This document shows, piece by piece, positions 22,295 to 32,409 of a DNA stretch of 64,000 bases (its first letter is position 1; every line of letters starts with the position of its first letter). Source of the stretch: Agrostemma githago (lineage: Eukaryota > Streptophyta > Magnoliopsida > Caryophyllales > Caryophyllaceae); assembly GCA_958450325.1 (NCBI GenBank), contig OY288242.1, positions 22,326,474 to 22,390,473 on the forward strand, given 5' to 3'. The translations under genes and the position numbers were made by a program. Under the pieces are notes generated by a model that saw only the letters and a program-made list of their open reading frames with translations, was not told the DNA's origin and searched no databases.

Positions 22295-23033
22295 TGCGAG
22301 AATAGTTTCTTTTATTTATCCTAAAAAGTTTAAGGGATTTTAAGTAGAAGAAAATATCTGGGTTGGAATATGAAAAATAAGAAGCCAGAACTCTCTATTT
22401 ATAATAGAGAATATCCCTTTTCCTAGTCATCACAGGAATAGGACTTTATATCACATCCCCTACTTCATCTAGGCATACAGGCCTAACCAGGAAGTTTTAG
22501 GAGTCCATGTCAGAACCCGATTAGGAATCAAAGTCATCCCAAGCATCTTTATTTCCAAACTTTTCAAAAAAAAATTCAGCGTTTTTCTTTTCAAAATTTT
22601 CGAAAAATCATCATTCCTTCCCCAGCATGAGTCGGTGTTTCACCTAAATGTTACATAAAAATTGTGTCAGCATACAGGTAAACCCAAGACTCCCGAGAAA
22701 AATTCTAAGAAAAGTTCCCCAGTGGAAAGCTCAGGCGACATTTTCTACTGAAGAATCAGGATATATCTGTAAACAGATATACCCACAGCTTCCAAGGCAA
22801 GCTCCCGCGCAATTCTAAGACAGGATGTACCTGTAAACAGGTATACCCATAGCTTGCAAGACAGCTCCCGCGCCATTATCAGCATCAACCCAGGTATGAT
22901 TTCTATCTTATGGCTGGCGAGCCCTTCACGCAGGTCAAATGGACCATAAACGACCCGATCGGAAGTCTGTCAGGTTTTAATCCTTGATTGACCTGGTAGC
23001 TACTCTGACTTCTGCCTTGTCCAAGCCTCAGTC
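22295..23033 (+). other. 3' untranslated region of element A
   Basis: Between the antisense promoter side and the polypurine tract. It contains two imperfect copies (22751-22875) of a roughly 65-base unit with the inverted repeat CTGTAAACAG and the word AAGCTCCCGCGC. The final 150 bases closely match the same place in element B and more weakly element F. No sense coding sequence was seen. Confidence 0.65.
22396..22403 (-). promoter_or_regulatory. TATA box of the antisense gene in element A
   Basis: TATAAATA on the minus strand, flanked by complementary CTCTAT/ATAGAG, 102 bases upstream of the antisense ATG. The spacing leaves a 5' leader of about 70 bases. It suggests the gene is transcribed on its own and not from the LTR. 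Confidence 0.6.
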
Positions 23034-23046
23034 AGAGTGGGGGCTC
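23034..23046 (+). other. Polypurine tract of element A
   Basis: AGAGTGGGGGCTC directly before the LTR start, identical to that of element B. Confidence 0.85.
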
Positions 23047-23657
23047 TGTAGACACCCACATTTTGACCGCCAGGTGTCTATAATAGTTCCCGCCAAACAC
23101 CCGATGATGATTGGACGTAAACGTGCTTTGATGGACTCGGATATGGGCTCATAATCATGGACATTTGGTTTAGACTTATTACGGAGTACAAATCTTTCAA
23201 AACCAACCTAAAATCTAGGCCCAGTGGGTCGTTTTGAGTCAAATAAGACTATTTTGGGTCGAAACCGGCACCAGGGGTAAAACTGTCTTTTAGTAACCGG
23301 GTCAAACCCGGTCAAAGATATTTTTTTCCCAAAACACGCGCACCAACCGTGACACTACACGTCCGGTTTGGACTCAAACTGCTACAAAAATCAGCTTCAA
23401 TAAATATTAAACAAATCCGTTTAAAGATCGAATTCGATCAAGTCGGAATTCTATCCGGAAACCGAATCAGACACCGACCGAGCTCCAAATACTCGGCCAA
23501 GACATCCCAAACAGCCGAAATACTCGGCCAACTCTTCATGACAGCCGAGATATTTGGCTTCCTCACCAAGAAACGAGACTTTGGTTCCCTTTCGAACTCT
23601 CGTGTTTCCTATCCAAACCGGTATTTCTTGTCACACAAGCAAGACTACCTCGACTCC

Positions 23658-23665
23658 TATAAATA
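23658..23665 (+). promoter_or_regulatory. LTR TATA box, element A
   Basis: TATAAATA followed by GGACC, at the same place as in the element B LTR. Confidence 0.7.
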
Positions 23666-24845
23666 GGACCTCCTGTCCAACACAAAAAGGGGTTTTTACC
23701 CAACAAATATACACATATCATACATTCACACACATACGTCCTCGATATCTAGTAAAAATAATTCAAAGCAAATCCCGACATATTCCCGAAGAAGCCTCGA
23801 AATACCGACGAAACCACCCCCACCGTCCGGCCAAACCCGACGCCTCACACACATAACAAACGTACTAAACCGACACCTTAACTCATCCCGCATCATCTCG
23901 ACGCTCCCAAGTTTAAACCACTTTCCGTCGAGCCTTATTCCGAGAAAACGAAGCATGTAGGTTGAGGGTGTAAATCAAACCCGATTCTTCTCTTTCTTCT
24001 CTTCCTTTCTCACGTTTTTCTTTATGGGTCGTGTCGTCGTCGGTCGTATTTTCTTTAATATGGGTCGTTCGTCGCGTAATTTTTTATTTCTAATAATCGA
24101 TACTACGAAAACTACTTTTTATAACGTTCTTAAAATACGATATCGATTCTCTAATCGAATATCGTATCTAACAAGAACAAAATTAATTAATTCTCGTTGA
24201 TGCTAATAAAATCGTTACATCCTTTTTTAAACAAAATTCGACGATTTTATACGCGGAGAGAATTAACATCTTTTTCGTTCAAAATTCTATTTTTTTACTC
24301 TTCGTTCAAAACAAACTTTTTTCAAAACCTTTTCTAAAATCATTCCGACTATTCGATATCGATTTCATAATCGAATATCGAATACGACGAATATCGAAAA
24401 TATGAATCGGGTATAAATTAATCCATATTTGTATGCGATTTATAAAAATTAACGATTTTCGACAAAATAAAAAAAACCCGAACAGACTGCCACGCGAGTC
24501 GCGCGCCTGTCAGACGACTCACGCAACAGTCTGGTCCGTCGGGTCCTTTTTTCTCGTTTCCTCGCTTTTCTATTTTTTATTCTTTTCGAACCTTACATAA
24601 AAAGCGACTTTCGCGACATACTTCAATAGATATTTTTTTTTCCACCTCGGTCAACGCGTGCTAATCCATCACGTGACATAAATCTTTTCAAAAATCATGC
24701 ATATTATTTATTTACATCTTTATTCAATTTATTCAACGTTACTAACTCGTTTTCTCGTGTTTGTAGCTATTTATTTTCATATTTTGTTTTATTAGACTAA
24801 AACGAATTCACAAGCTAAAATAACTTTGACGTTATTAGTTTAATA

Positions 24846-25052
24846 CTCCCTCCCCTTCACTAAGATATTCCACATTTCCTTTTTAGGAAATTTCACTAAG
24901 ATGTTCCACTTTCTTTTTTAGTAAATATTTTGTGGTTCTTATTGCTTGTGACCCCACTTTCTTTTCTCTATCTTCATTTTCCTCCACATATATCCATTTT
25001 CTTAATTTCTTCCCACAATCAAATGTGGAACATCATAGAGAAGCGGAGGGAG
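24846..25052. mobile_element. Stowaway-like MITE in the element A LTR
   Basis: A 207 bp insert with terminal inverted repeats CTCCCTCC and GGAGGGAG, flanked by TA on both sides (24844-24845 and 25053-25054). An internal CACTAAGAT-TTCCAC-type word is repeated near the left end. It has no coding capacity. The element B LTR shows the uninterrupted site (…ATGCATGTTAAAC…). TA target and terminal sequence are typical of Stowaway MITEs mobilised by mariner-type transposases. Confidence 0.88.
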
Positions 25053-25558
25053 TATGCATTAAACGACTTAGCAACCCATTTATTCTTATCTCACATGTCT
25101 AGGGAAAGTAATCTTTGCATATCATTCAACCGTCGAACTAACGCGTGTACACCAAATACGAACGATATCTTAGTACAGGCCGCTAAGTGTGGGCGGGGTT
25201 GGGTGTTCTCGGTGAACTTCCCAACACGTACCCTCACCCCTTACTCAGAACCATGGTTTCCGGATGTCCGAATCCATTGGCAACGAGAGTCATTCAATAC
25301 ACGATATCCGATAATGTCGGTATCGGTATCAAATGCTAAGGGACGAACCCGATAAACTCTGACATCGGAAATTGGACCATATTTTGTATATGGCCCACTA
25401 CGACATAGAGTGGGTTCGAATGGTTCCGAATAACCACAAAATTCGGTGGCGACTCCTACTTCGATTTAAATTTCAATTTGACCATCTCATATGGAGATTC
25501 ATTCGCCTCCCCAAACCCGCGCGTGGCCGCGTCGGGGTGGACCTATGTCATGTCCACA

Positions 25559-27434
25559 ACACCTACGCCCAATTTTTCACCCTTTTATTTTAATTTCTCT
25601 TATTTTATTTCGTTTCCATTTTCTTAGCCACTTGGCTAGCGTCTAGGTGATGTGATTGCGCCTAGGCCTGCCGCTCTTTTACCTTTTTCTTTTTCCCTTA
25701 AATTTAAAAATTCCAAAAACATTTGAAAAATGACAAAATCCAAAACGATTTTTCTTAATTTTCTTTTTAGTCTTCTTTGATCTTCCACTACTTGTCCATT
25801 GAGGACAATGTACAGTTTTTGTGTGGGGGAGGAATCTACTATCTTTTATTTTCTCAAAAATCTTTCAAAAATCATAAAATTTAAAAAATTCCAAAAACCA
25901 AAAATATTTTCCTTCTCTTTTTCCCTTTTCTTTTCTCGTTTATCGTTATGTTTTCGTGTCCGTTGTATAGTCTTGTACTCTACTATTACAGGAAACCACC
26001 ATCTTGATAGCACATTTTGAAGAGATTATGGAAGAAACCCGCTTGGTAACTTCCTTTCTTTTCGCTATCTTCTTTACTTTCGTAGAGGAGTTAGGTTGTT
26101 GCTATTGGGATGCTCTCGAAGATGAGCATTTTGGGTGTTGTGGTTGATTTTGTGCTTGATTGACGATGGAGTATGGAGTACATGACTCTACTTGTGTTTT
26201 CTTTTATTTGCCTTTTCTTTTTCGTGTGTTCTTTTTACCTTTGTATGGTGTGTCTAGGACTAAAATGTTTTCAAAAACCCGATTACAAACTTATTATAAG
26301 AGTTTACATTCCATTGTAGATTATCCATTGTAGAATTTTTGACCTTAATCTAGTAGAATGACTCTAAATCAATGAACTTGTTGATCCTTTAGCTTGAGTC
26401 CACCTTTTCTACACCTTGACCACCCATCGAGGAGTTAGGCCTTGGTTTCCGCATCCCATTTTCTAGGTGACCTTGCTCGAATGACCATTGCACCTTTAGT
26501 CCAAATTCTTTCCGGCTTTTTGTGGTTATCCGGGAATGGCGCGCGTTCTCGATTACCTATTTTTCCTCCACCTATACATCACCACAATAAGTTTACACAA
26601 AAATAACCTCCAAGCTTGGTTTCGAAGCACATCAAAAAGCCAAAAAGGGCAAACCAAAGCAAGAGAAAAGGGCACAAAAATGTGAAAAACAAGGGAGAGA
26701 AAAGGATCTTCAAATGAAAATCATATCATCAAAAACATCTCCTTCGAAAAAAAATCCCTTGATCGGTTCTTCACCGTGAAGTGCCTACTAGAGGACCGAG
26801 TCCCGAGGTAGAAAGATAACGGTGATTGATCGATCCACCAAAAATTGTAAACACTCCACCTTTTTGTTTGGGCTAACTTAGGAAATTTGAGTTTGGAACG
26901 ACCCTCTTGGCCTAGCCAAAGAGAGCGGGATTGCACCTACCTACAATGTTGAACAAATCCATGGTTTACTTTTTCCACTCCGTTTAACGCCCCGTTGTAC
27001 CCCTTTAGAAGATTAGGAGGACCTAGCTAAGTTATCAACATCTTTATTGCTTTAATGTCATAGTATTAGGATTTGGTCCTTGTCTACGTGGGTGATTTAT
27101 CTTGGAAGTTTATGATTGTTTTAGGTAAGTAATCGGTGTCTTCCCCGCCGTCTTGACGAGGGATTCAGTATTTTATTTTTGCTTTGGATGCGTCTATTCT
27201 TTCGTGTTATGTGTTTTTGTGTGTTTAGTCGCATCCACCATTTTGAGCAAGCCCCAACTTGCCTTGTATGGGAATACTCTACCTCATGGGTATTTAGATG
27301 TGAGTTGAAGGGACGGAGCGGGACCGTAAATTGCCCCGTATCGGCTTGGCATAGTCTAGCTAGTAGTAGTAGTAGTTTGTAATTTCTTTTTGGGTCTTTG
27401 CTCCAGGACGAGCAACAGTTTAGTGTGGGGGATT
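25559..27434 (+). mobile_element. Element E: 3' internal region of an Athila-like retrotransposon
   Basis: Noncoding region between the end of element A and an LTR start at 27435. It carries two motifs typical of Athila-like 3' regions: a GAGGACAATG...TGTGGGGGAGG block near 25800-25835, and GGACGAGCAACAGTTTAGTG followed by GGGGG just before the LTR. The rest is AT-rich with AAAATTCCAAAAA-like runs and no supported protein. The 5' part of E lies left of the window, beyond element A. Confidence 0.7.
27421..27434 (+). other. Polypurine tract of element E
   Basis: TAGTGTGGGGGATT precedes the LTR start TGATGTGTGC. This is the Athila-type arrangement; element D has the same kind (AAGTGTGGGGGAGT before TGATAAG). 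Confidence 0.75.
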
Positions 27435-27707
27435 TGATGTGTGCTAAATTTAGACCGTTTTTCCTCCCATTTAGACTCGTTCTTCCCTCGTTTTGCGAGA
27501 TTAGAGTGCGATTATCGCCTTATTTTCAGTCATTCTCGCATTAGCGCCCCTCTTGTGCGTTTTACGTGTTTTTGGTTGTTTTTCTATCAATTTTTATAGG
27601 ATTTGGCACCAAAAGCATGATCGAGCTTCCACGAGCACAAGAGAGGGGAATACCGGCCGAAAAGCAAAGCACAAAACTTAAAGTTCAAAGCCATCCAATA
27701 ATACAAC
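27435..27707 (+). repeat. Element E 3' LTR, first part
   Basis: LTR start TGATGTGTGC after the polypurine tract. It is cut after 273 bases by element C and resumes at 45936 after C's target duplication. Confidence 0.7.
27703..27707. repeat. Target-site duplication of element C, left copy
   Basis: ACAAC immediately before the left LTR of C; the same five bases are at 45931-45935. Confidence 0.85.
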
Positions 27708-28378
27708 TGTTCCGGTCACGGAAACAATTAACCCGGCTCTGGATCCGGGCGGAGTAATCGGACTGTCGGTAAGTAACTGATCGCGTGATTTCCTTAAACC
27801 TCTCCTTTGTCCCTCTCCCTTGATCGGACCTTCCCGGCGGAGTCGGCCTGCTCCCTGCACAATGAACGCACAGGGCCTCGGAGGTTGTCCGAGGGAACCC
27901 TCTCCGATGCCTAAGTCAGTCCGTGAAGTGCCTTGATGAACCTAGCTCGTGAGGAACTAGGTGGCGTTTTAGGAGTGAGAGTCTAGAGAGAGAAAATCCA
28001 ACTTCTTTCTTGTGGGAAAGGGTTGAGTATTTATACCTTCCCACAAGAAAGAGAAGTGGGAGAGGAATGAATGGATAAGGAAGTGACAAGTGGCGGCTTC
28101 CCATCCACCCATTCTTAATTACCTTAGGCGAAATGACGGGAGGGCCCATGGGGGTTCTGACCCTGTCAACCAGGGACTTCCCCAGGGCAGGCGGATTTTG
28201 TGCCGTGGTCGGTGGGCTCCAGCAGGCTGTGTTGGCTTGCAGTCTCAGCGGCCGACTGCTATCCTTAGCGTTTTATGCTTCTATTTTGGCTTCTTGCCAG
28301 GGACTGGCCTTTTGAGCTTGATGGGGGTCCTCCTGGGGCCTGCTCAGCAGGTGATCATTGACAGGCTGCCGACCCCAA
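27708..28378 (-). repeat. Element C 3' LTR (left copy)
   Basis: In plus orientation it starts TGTTCCGGTCACGG and ends CCGACCCCAA. The exact target duplication places the end at 28378. A canonical end would be three bases further (CCCCAATCA), but then the right copy reads AAACA and the duplication has one mismatch. TATA box on minus at 28028-28035. Confidence 0.85.
28028..28035 (-). promoter_or_regulatory. LTR TATA box, element C
   Basis: TATAAATA in element sense, repeated in the other LTR at 45580-45587. It is bracketed by the complementary words CTTTCTTGTGGGAA and TTCCCACAAGAAAG. Confidence 0.65.
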
Positions 28379-28661
28379 TCAATTGGCCTTCGTCAGTAGG
28401 AGGAAAGTCAGACTTTCCTTCTACTGGCGACTCTTGCTTGGAGGGCGGTTGACTTATTTCCATGTCTGCTACAACATTTAATGCTTAGCGCCTTCCCAAG
28501 AAACGAGGCGCAGCTCACGTCAGGTATACAAAGAGTTGAGAATGCTTTTGCAATGATTACACGTCTCCTCTAGGTGGATTTTTGGGAACCGTGAAGGATT
28601 CCTGATTGGTGGTTCTCCTTCCAGGGTGGTTGGAAATTTATTAATGCCGTGTTTTCTCCTG
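28379..28661. other. Element C sequence between 3' LTR and the small antisense gene
   Basis: Noncoding; contains the inverted words AGTCAGACTTTCC/GGAAAGTC near 28400-28420. No clear purine tract is visible next to the LTR. Confidence 0.4.
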
Positions 28662-28668
28662 TATAAAA
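28662..28668 (+). promoter_or_regulatory. TATA box of the small antisense gene in element C
   Basis: TATAAAA, 73 bases upstream of the ATG at 28735, followed by a CT-rich leader typical of plant transcripts. Confidence 0.6.
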
Positions 28669-28734
28669 TCCTAGCTTTCTTCATCATTTCTGCTTTAGCT
28701 CATCTTCAATCTTCCCACTTTCTTTGTCTTAATC

Positions 28735-29319
28735 ATGGTTTGGATCAAAAAATTCGTAACTCGCCGTGGAGTTCGCTATGTTACTTTCCTCTTTAGAGGA
28801 TTTTGGAGGCTTCGGTACGCTCGAGCTGCTTATCGAGCTGTTCACCGTAGCCGTCGTTCACGGCTTCGTTCTCGTCGGAGTGGCAGGAAAGTCCCTACTA
28901 GGTTGAGCAAGCGTCTCAAGAGATCCTCACCCCTTGCTGCTCCCAGATTCAGGCGTTGCCCTCAGGGAAGGGGTTGCTTTGACAGGGGATGCCACGAATG
29001 CTTCCCGTGGCTGCACCCTGAGCAGTTTGACCCTAACTCTTCTGATACCGACTCCTCCCTGGCGTCAGGCCCCTCCTCGCCTGTGAGGAGGACAGGTTGT
29101 CGTACCTGCGACGAATCCCAGGCCGTTCCCTTTGGCAGGGACTGGGAGGATAGCAGCCGAGACTCTGACGACAGCGAGGGTCTTGGTTGCTTGAGCGACA
29201 AGGATGGGGATGGAGCCCCTGATGATCCTTTCAAGGACTCCCCAGACTGGGACTGGGGCTCGGATTTCGGGAGCCCATGCAGTCCTGGGGACTATTCCCC
29301 AGACTTGGATGACGATTAG
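28735..29319 (+). CDS. Small antisense protein of element C, basic N-terminus and acidic C-terminus
   Basis: An open frame of 194 residues on the strand opposite to gag-pol. I do not recognise the family. Residues 1-75 are Arg/Lys-rich with serine-arginine runs, like an RNA-binding or nuclear-targeting tail. Residues 78-95 hold four Cys and a His (C-x5-C-x3-C-x2-C spacing, possibly metal binding). Residues 100-194 are strongly Asp/Ser-rich, with repeated DSD-type words and no Lys near the end. A TATA box is 73 bases upstream, the ATG context is TCATGG, and AATGAA words that could direct polyadenylation lie about 110 bases after the stop. The frame is intact although gag-pol of the same element is broken. 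Confidence 0.6.
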   Translation: MVWIKKFVTRRGVRYVTFLFRGFWRLRYARAAYRAVHRSRRSRLRSRRSGRKVPTRLSKRLKRSSPLAAPRFRRCPQGRGCFDRGCHECFPWLHPEQFDPNSSDTDSSLASGPSSPVRRTGCRTCDESQAVPFGRDWEDSSRDSDDSEGLGCLSDKDGDGAPDDPFKDSPDWDWGSDFGSPCSPGDYSPDLDDD

Positions 29320-29620
29320 GCCTGCGTAGCAGGGTGTTTGATTTTGTCAGGCCGGAATTTTTTTGGGCCTTATGTATTTTCTTTTCGTATTCGGTACAAG
29401 ATGTAATTTTCCCCCTTTTAAGGCTAATGAAATGAATATTAATCAGCTTCGCTTGCTTTTTTTTTTTTTTGAATGCGGGGATGACGTCGTCGGTCGATCT
29501 TTCCCTCTGCCATTTTAGTCTTTCGAGGCCCTTCTTGGGAAGGGGTGAACGGCCCGTGTTCAGTGCGCGACACGTGGATGACAGTTGGGGGTCTTGTCAG
29601 GGAAGTCGCCTCTTGGGCTT

Positions 29621-29627
29621 TATATAA
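29621..29627 (+). promoter_or_regulatory. TATA box of the large antisense gene in element C
   Basis: TATATAA about 208 bases before the ATG at 29829, followed by a CT-rich leader. The region lacks ORFs on the plus strand until that ATG. Confidence 0.55.
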
Positions 29628-29828
29628 ACCCTTCTCCCCCTTCATTTTCTTCTTTTACTTTTCCTGAGACTTCAAACTCCTTACACTCTTGAATTACTTT
29701 TGTTGCTGCGCATTCTTCGAGGAGCAAGGAGTACCCTCTGTCACTGTTTCCGGCGACTTTTATCGGCGTCTTTAGGTTAGAACTTCTTTAAACCTTTTTC
29801 CACCTCTTTTTTCCCTTCCATAGCCAAT

Positions 29829-32174
29829 ATGTCGCGAGTTCGTCCCCTTTCTTTTAATTCTTTGCTCGGGGGAACTGGGGGCGGCGACGGTGGCCGGCCT
29901 GACGTAGCTTCTTCTTCCGGGGTCGGCCCTAGGGAAGAGGATGATCATCACAGGGGGGAGGGTAATGAATCACCCGAACCAGCTCCCTTTGATGTAGTCG
30001 ACTCCGATGACGAGGCCCTGGAGGTGGACCCTTCCAAGGTTGCCGACCCCCTCATCCGCAGGGAGAGGGGGAGGACCTATTACTTGGACAAGAAAAAGTA
30101 TTTGATCCCCCTAAAGACCTACCCTGAGGCCAAGAACAGGGACCTGATTTTGGAGAGTAATGCTGCTAGGGCCATTGAACAATTTTATAACTTCGGGGAA
30201 GGGTACACAGTTATAATTCCGGGGGAAAGGGACACAGTATGCTGTCCTCCAGAAGGGTGTGTGGCCGTCTATCACAAGGCCTTGGAATTTGGCCTGCGAT
30301 TCCCACTACATTCTTTCCTGGAGGAAACCTTCAGGAGGATGAACGTCGCTATCGCCCAGCTGAGTGCAACTGCCATTAGATCCTTAGTAGCTTACACCTG
30401 GACCTGCCTTTTCCATGGCGAGGGGCCTTATATTGACGCCCTTCGCTTTATGGTCGGTCTTCAAATGGTGTCTTCGTCCGGGGGGGATGGCTCCCCTGGT
30501 TATTGGTCTCTGCAGAGGCAGAAAAAGTATGTCTTGGTCTGGCCGGCTCTGAGCGGCCTGAAAGACTGGAAAAATAACTTTATATACGTCCGTAGCGCGT
30601 CAGGGTGGAAGATTCCTAGACATTTTAGGAATCATGTCCACACCCGTATGGAGACGCGCCAGGAGTACCATCCAGGCGTCGAGGGGAAGGCCCTGGAGGT
30701 CAAGCTGAGCGAGAAGGAGGAGATTTTGATTAAAAAGTTTGAGATTGTGGTGGACAAACATGGGAACTTTGGCCCTGCCTTCTGGCTCCCTCACGCGGAG
30801 CTCATTACGACAGACGAGTACTTGCTTCCCTTGGGCCTGATTCCTGGCCTTGAAGGTAGTTCTAGGGAGTTTTTGTTGTTACGATTTTCCAGAGACTTTA
30901 TTTCTCCCTGTTTTTTAGATGACCGCCTTTCCTTTTCTGCATATTCCTACACTTGGCGCTGGACAAAGAAGCAAGTCAGGAGACTGGGCCTGAGTGAGGA
31001 ATTAGTCGTTCTTTCAAAGCGTCCTTCTCTCCCCGCGAATTTCAGGAAAGGGAGCAAAGCCTTAATGAAGCTTGTAAAAGACTTTGCTGCTGGTCGAAGA
31101 TTGCCTCTTCCTCCCCGGCTGCCTTCGTCGAAGCCGGCGACTCCCACCCCCAGCATCCATGAGGGGGAGGCTGAGGTTACTTCTGGAGCTACACCCTCCC
31201 CTGGTCAGAAGCAGGGTGCTTCTCCGGCTGGACCTCGGGCTTCGCAGGGAACGCAGCCTGGGAATTCCGAGGGAACTGGGGAAAGTGTTCCCTTGGAGTT
31301 GAGGAGGAAAAGAGACAGAGAACCTCCTAGTGCTGACGTGGTGGATCTAGAGGCGGATGTTACCACCCCTGAGGCGAAGCGCCCTGCTCGTGAGCCTCCA
31401 AGTACCCCCTTCCCGGAGGAAAATGCAGAGTTCCACTACACGGCTGGTGACAGCGTGGACGTGTCAGGCCTGCTTTCTGATTCCGGAGCCGTCTTGGCTG
31501 ACCGCCTCACCAAAACTGTGACTTCAACTTCTCATCAAGTGCTTCAGTACATCCAGCGCACCTCCAAGGTTCTGCTGGCGTCTGCCGAGCTGGCGGCTCT
31601 CAGCCGCCTGAGTGATGAGGAGCTGACGATCACACCCGGGGCTCCTCCTCCTGACCGCCTGGCCATGGTAGAGAGGGATATCTCCTTGATAAGCTCTTTG
31701 AAGAACAAGCTGGCAAGGCAAGAGGGCGAGTTAGAGGAGGCAAAGAAGCAAGCTGGTCAGTGGAGGCTGCAGGGAGAGATGGCTGTGAAGGAAGTAGCCA
31801 AGCTGGAGGCTGATCTGAAGGAGAGCCGCCTGTCGTTGGACCGAGCTAACCTCTCTTTGGCTGAGATGGGGCACTTAAAAGGGAGAGTGACTGACTTGGA
31901 GGAGCAACTGTCAAGAGCTAAGTCAACTTTTGAACAGGCTAAAGGGGAATGGACGAAGGAGAAAGAGACCTTGGCTGAGGAGGCTGAGGCTGCGGTGGAT
32001 GCCAGCTTCGCGAGCGGTGCCAACTCCTCTCTGGAGTTGGTGATGGAGGTGATAGGGGAGATGTTCCCTACCTTTGATGAGGAAACCTTCCGGAGTCTTT
32101 ATACCGCTAAGAATGAAGCTCGGGCGGCCAGTCAGCCTGAGGCAGATGCCGGCGCTCGCCAGGATGCTTCGTGA
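29829..32174 (+). CDS. Large antisense protein of element C ('putative gypsy type transposon' domain, coiled coil)
   Basis: An intact 781-codon frame, antisense to gag-pol. Residues 1-85 are a Gly/Asp/Glu-rich leader. Residues about 115-290 match my memory of the plant-only domain named 'putative gypsy type transposon' (PF04195 family): the segment CCPPEGCVAVYHKALEFGLR, then FPLHSFL and later a WKNNFIYV block. Residues about 420-560 are a Pro/Ser/Ala-rich linker with LRRKRDREP. Residues about 620-740 form a long heptad-rich coiled coil (LKNKLARQEGELEEAKKQ). There is no signal peptide or membrane segment. The biochemical role is unknown; such extra ORFs are known from Tat elements. The intact frame beside a broken gag-pol is notable. 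Upstream TATA at 29621. Confidence 0.85.
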   Translation: MSRVRPLSFNSLLGGTGGGDGGRPDVASSSGVGPREEDDHHRGEGNESPEPAPFDVVDSDDEALEVDPSKVADPLIRRERGRTYYLDKKKYLIPLKTYPEAKNRDLILESNAARAIEQFYNFGEGYTVIIPGERDTVCCPPEGCVAVYHKALEFGLRFPLHSFLEETFRRMNVAIAQLSATAIRSLVAYTWTCLFHGEGPYIDALRFMVGLQMVSSSGGDGSPGYWSLQRQKKYVLVWPALSGLKDWKNNFIYVRSASGWKIPRHFRNHVHTRMETRQEYHPGVEGKALEVKLSEKEEILIKKFEIVVDKHGNFGPAFWLPHAELITTDEYLLPLGLIPGLEGSSREFLLLRFSRDFISPCFLDDRLSFSAYSYTWRWTKKQVRRLGLSEELVVLSKRPSLPANFRKGSKALMKLVKDFAAGRRLPLPPRLPSSKPATPTPSIHEGEAEVTSGATPSPGQKQGASPAGPRASQGTQPGNSEGTGESVPLELRRKRDREPPSADVVDLEADVTTPEAKRPAREPPSTPFPEENAEFHYTAGDSVDVSGLLSDSGAVLADRLTKTVTSTSHQVLQYIQRTSKVLLASAELAALSRLSDEELTITPGAPPPDRLAMVERDISLISSLKNKLARQEGELEEAKKQAGQWRLQGEMAVKEVAKLEADLKESRLSLDRANLSLAEMGHLKGRVTDLEEQLSRAKSTFEQAKGEWTKEKETLAEEAEAAVDASFASGANSSLELVMEVIGEMFPTFDEETFRSLYTAKNEARAASQPEADAGARQDAS

Positions 32175-32409
32175 CGCCGTTTCTTTGTAATAGTTCTTAT
32201 CTTTCTGTGCTGAGCCAGTGTTATGGCCAACTTGCTTGTAATATTTGCCACTTTGGTTTCTTCGCCTTAACTTTGTAAAGACCTTCTACCCTTCACGGGT
32301 CCTGTTTGTGGAATATTTCTCTTTGCTTTTTATGGTAAGTTTTGATTTAGAATTCGGGGAATCTTTCCTTGACGTTAGTCGTGCCTGGCATAGCTTGTCC
32401 TTGGCTTTT

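Larger units (their letters stand above)
23047..25558 (+). repeat. Element A 3' LTR
   Basis: 2,512 bp starting TGTAGACACC and ending CATGTCCACA, the same termini as element B. It has a TATAAATA box at 23658-23665. It is longer than the B LTR mainly because of a 207 bp MITE at 24846-25052. The 5' LTR and the target duplication of A are outside the window to the left. Confidence 0.9.

Noticed and set aside
29829..32174. Calling the large ORF in element C an independent host gene inserted in the element
   Set aside because: It lies between pol and the 3' LTR with no target duplication of its own, and the domain is known from this slot in Tat elements.
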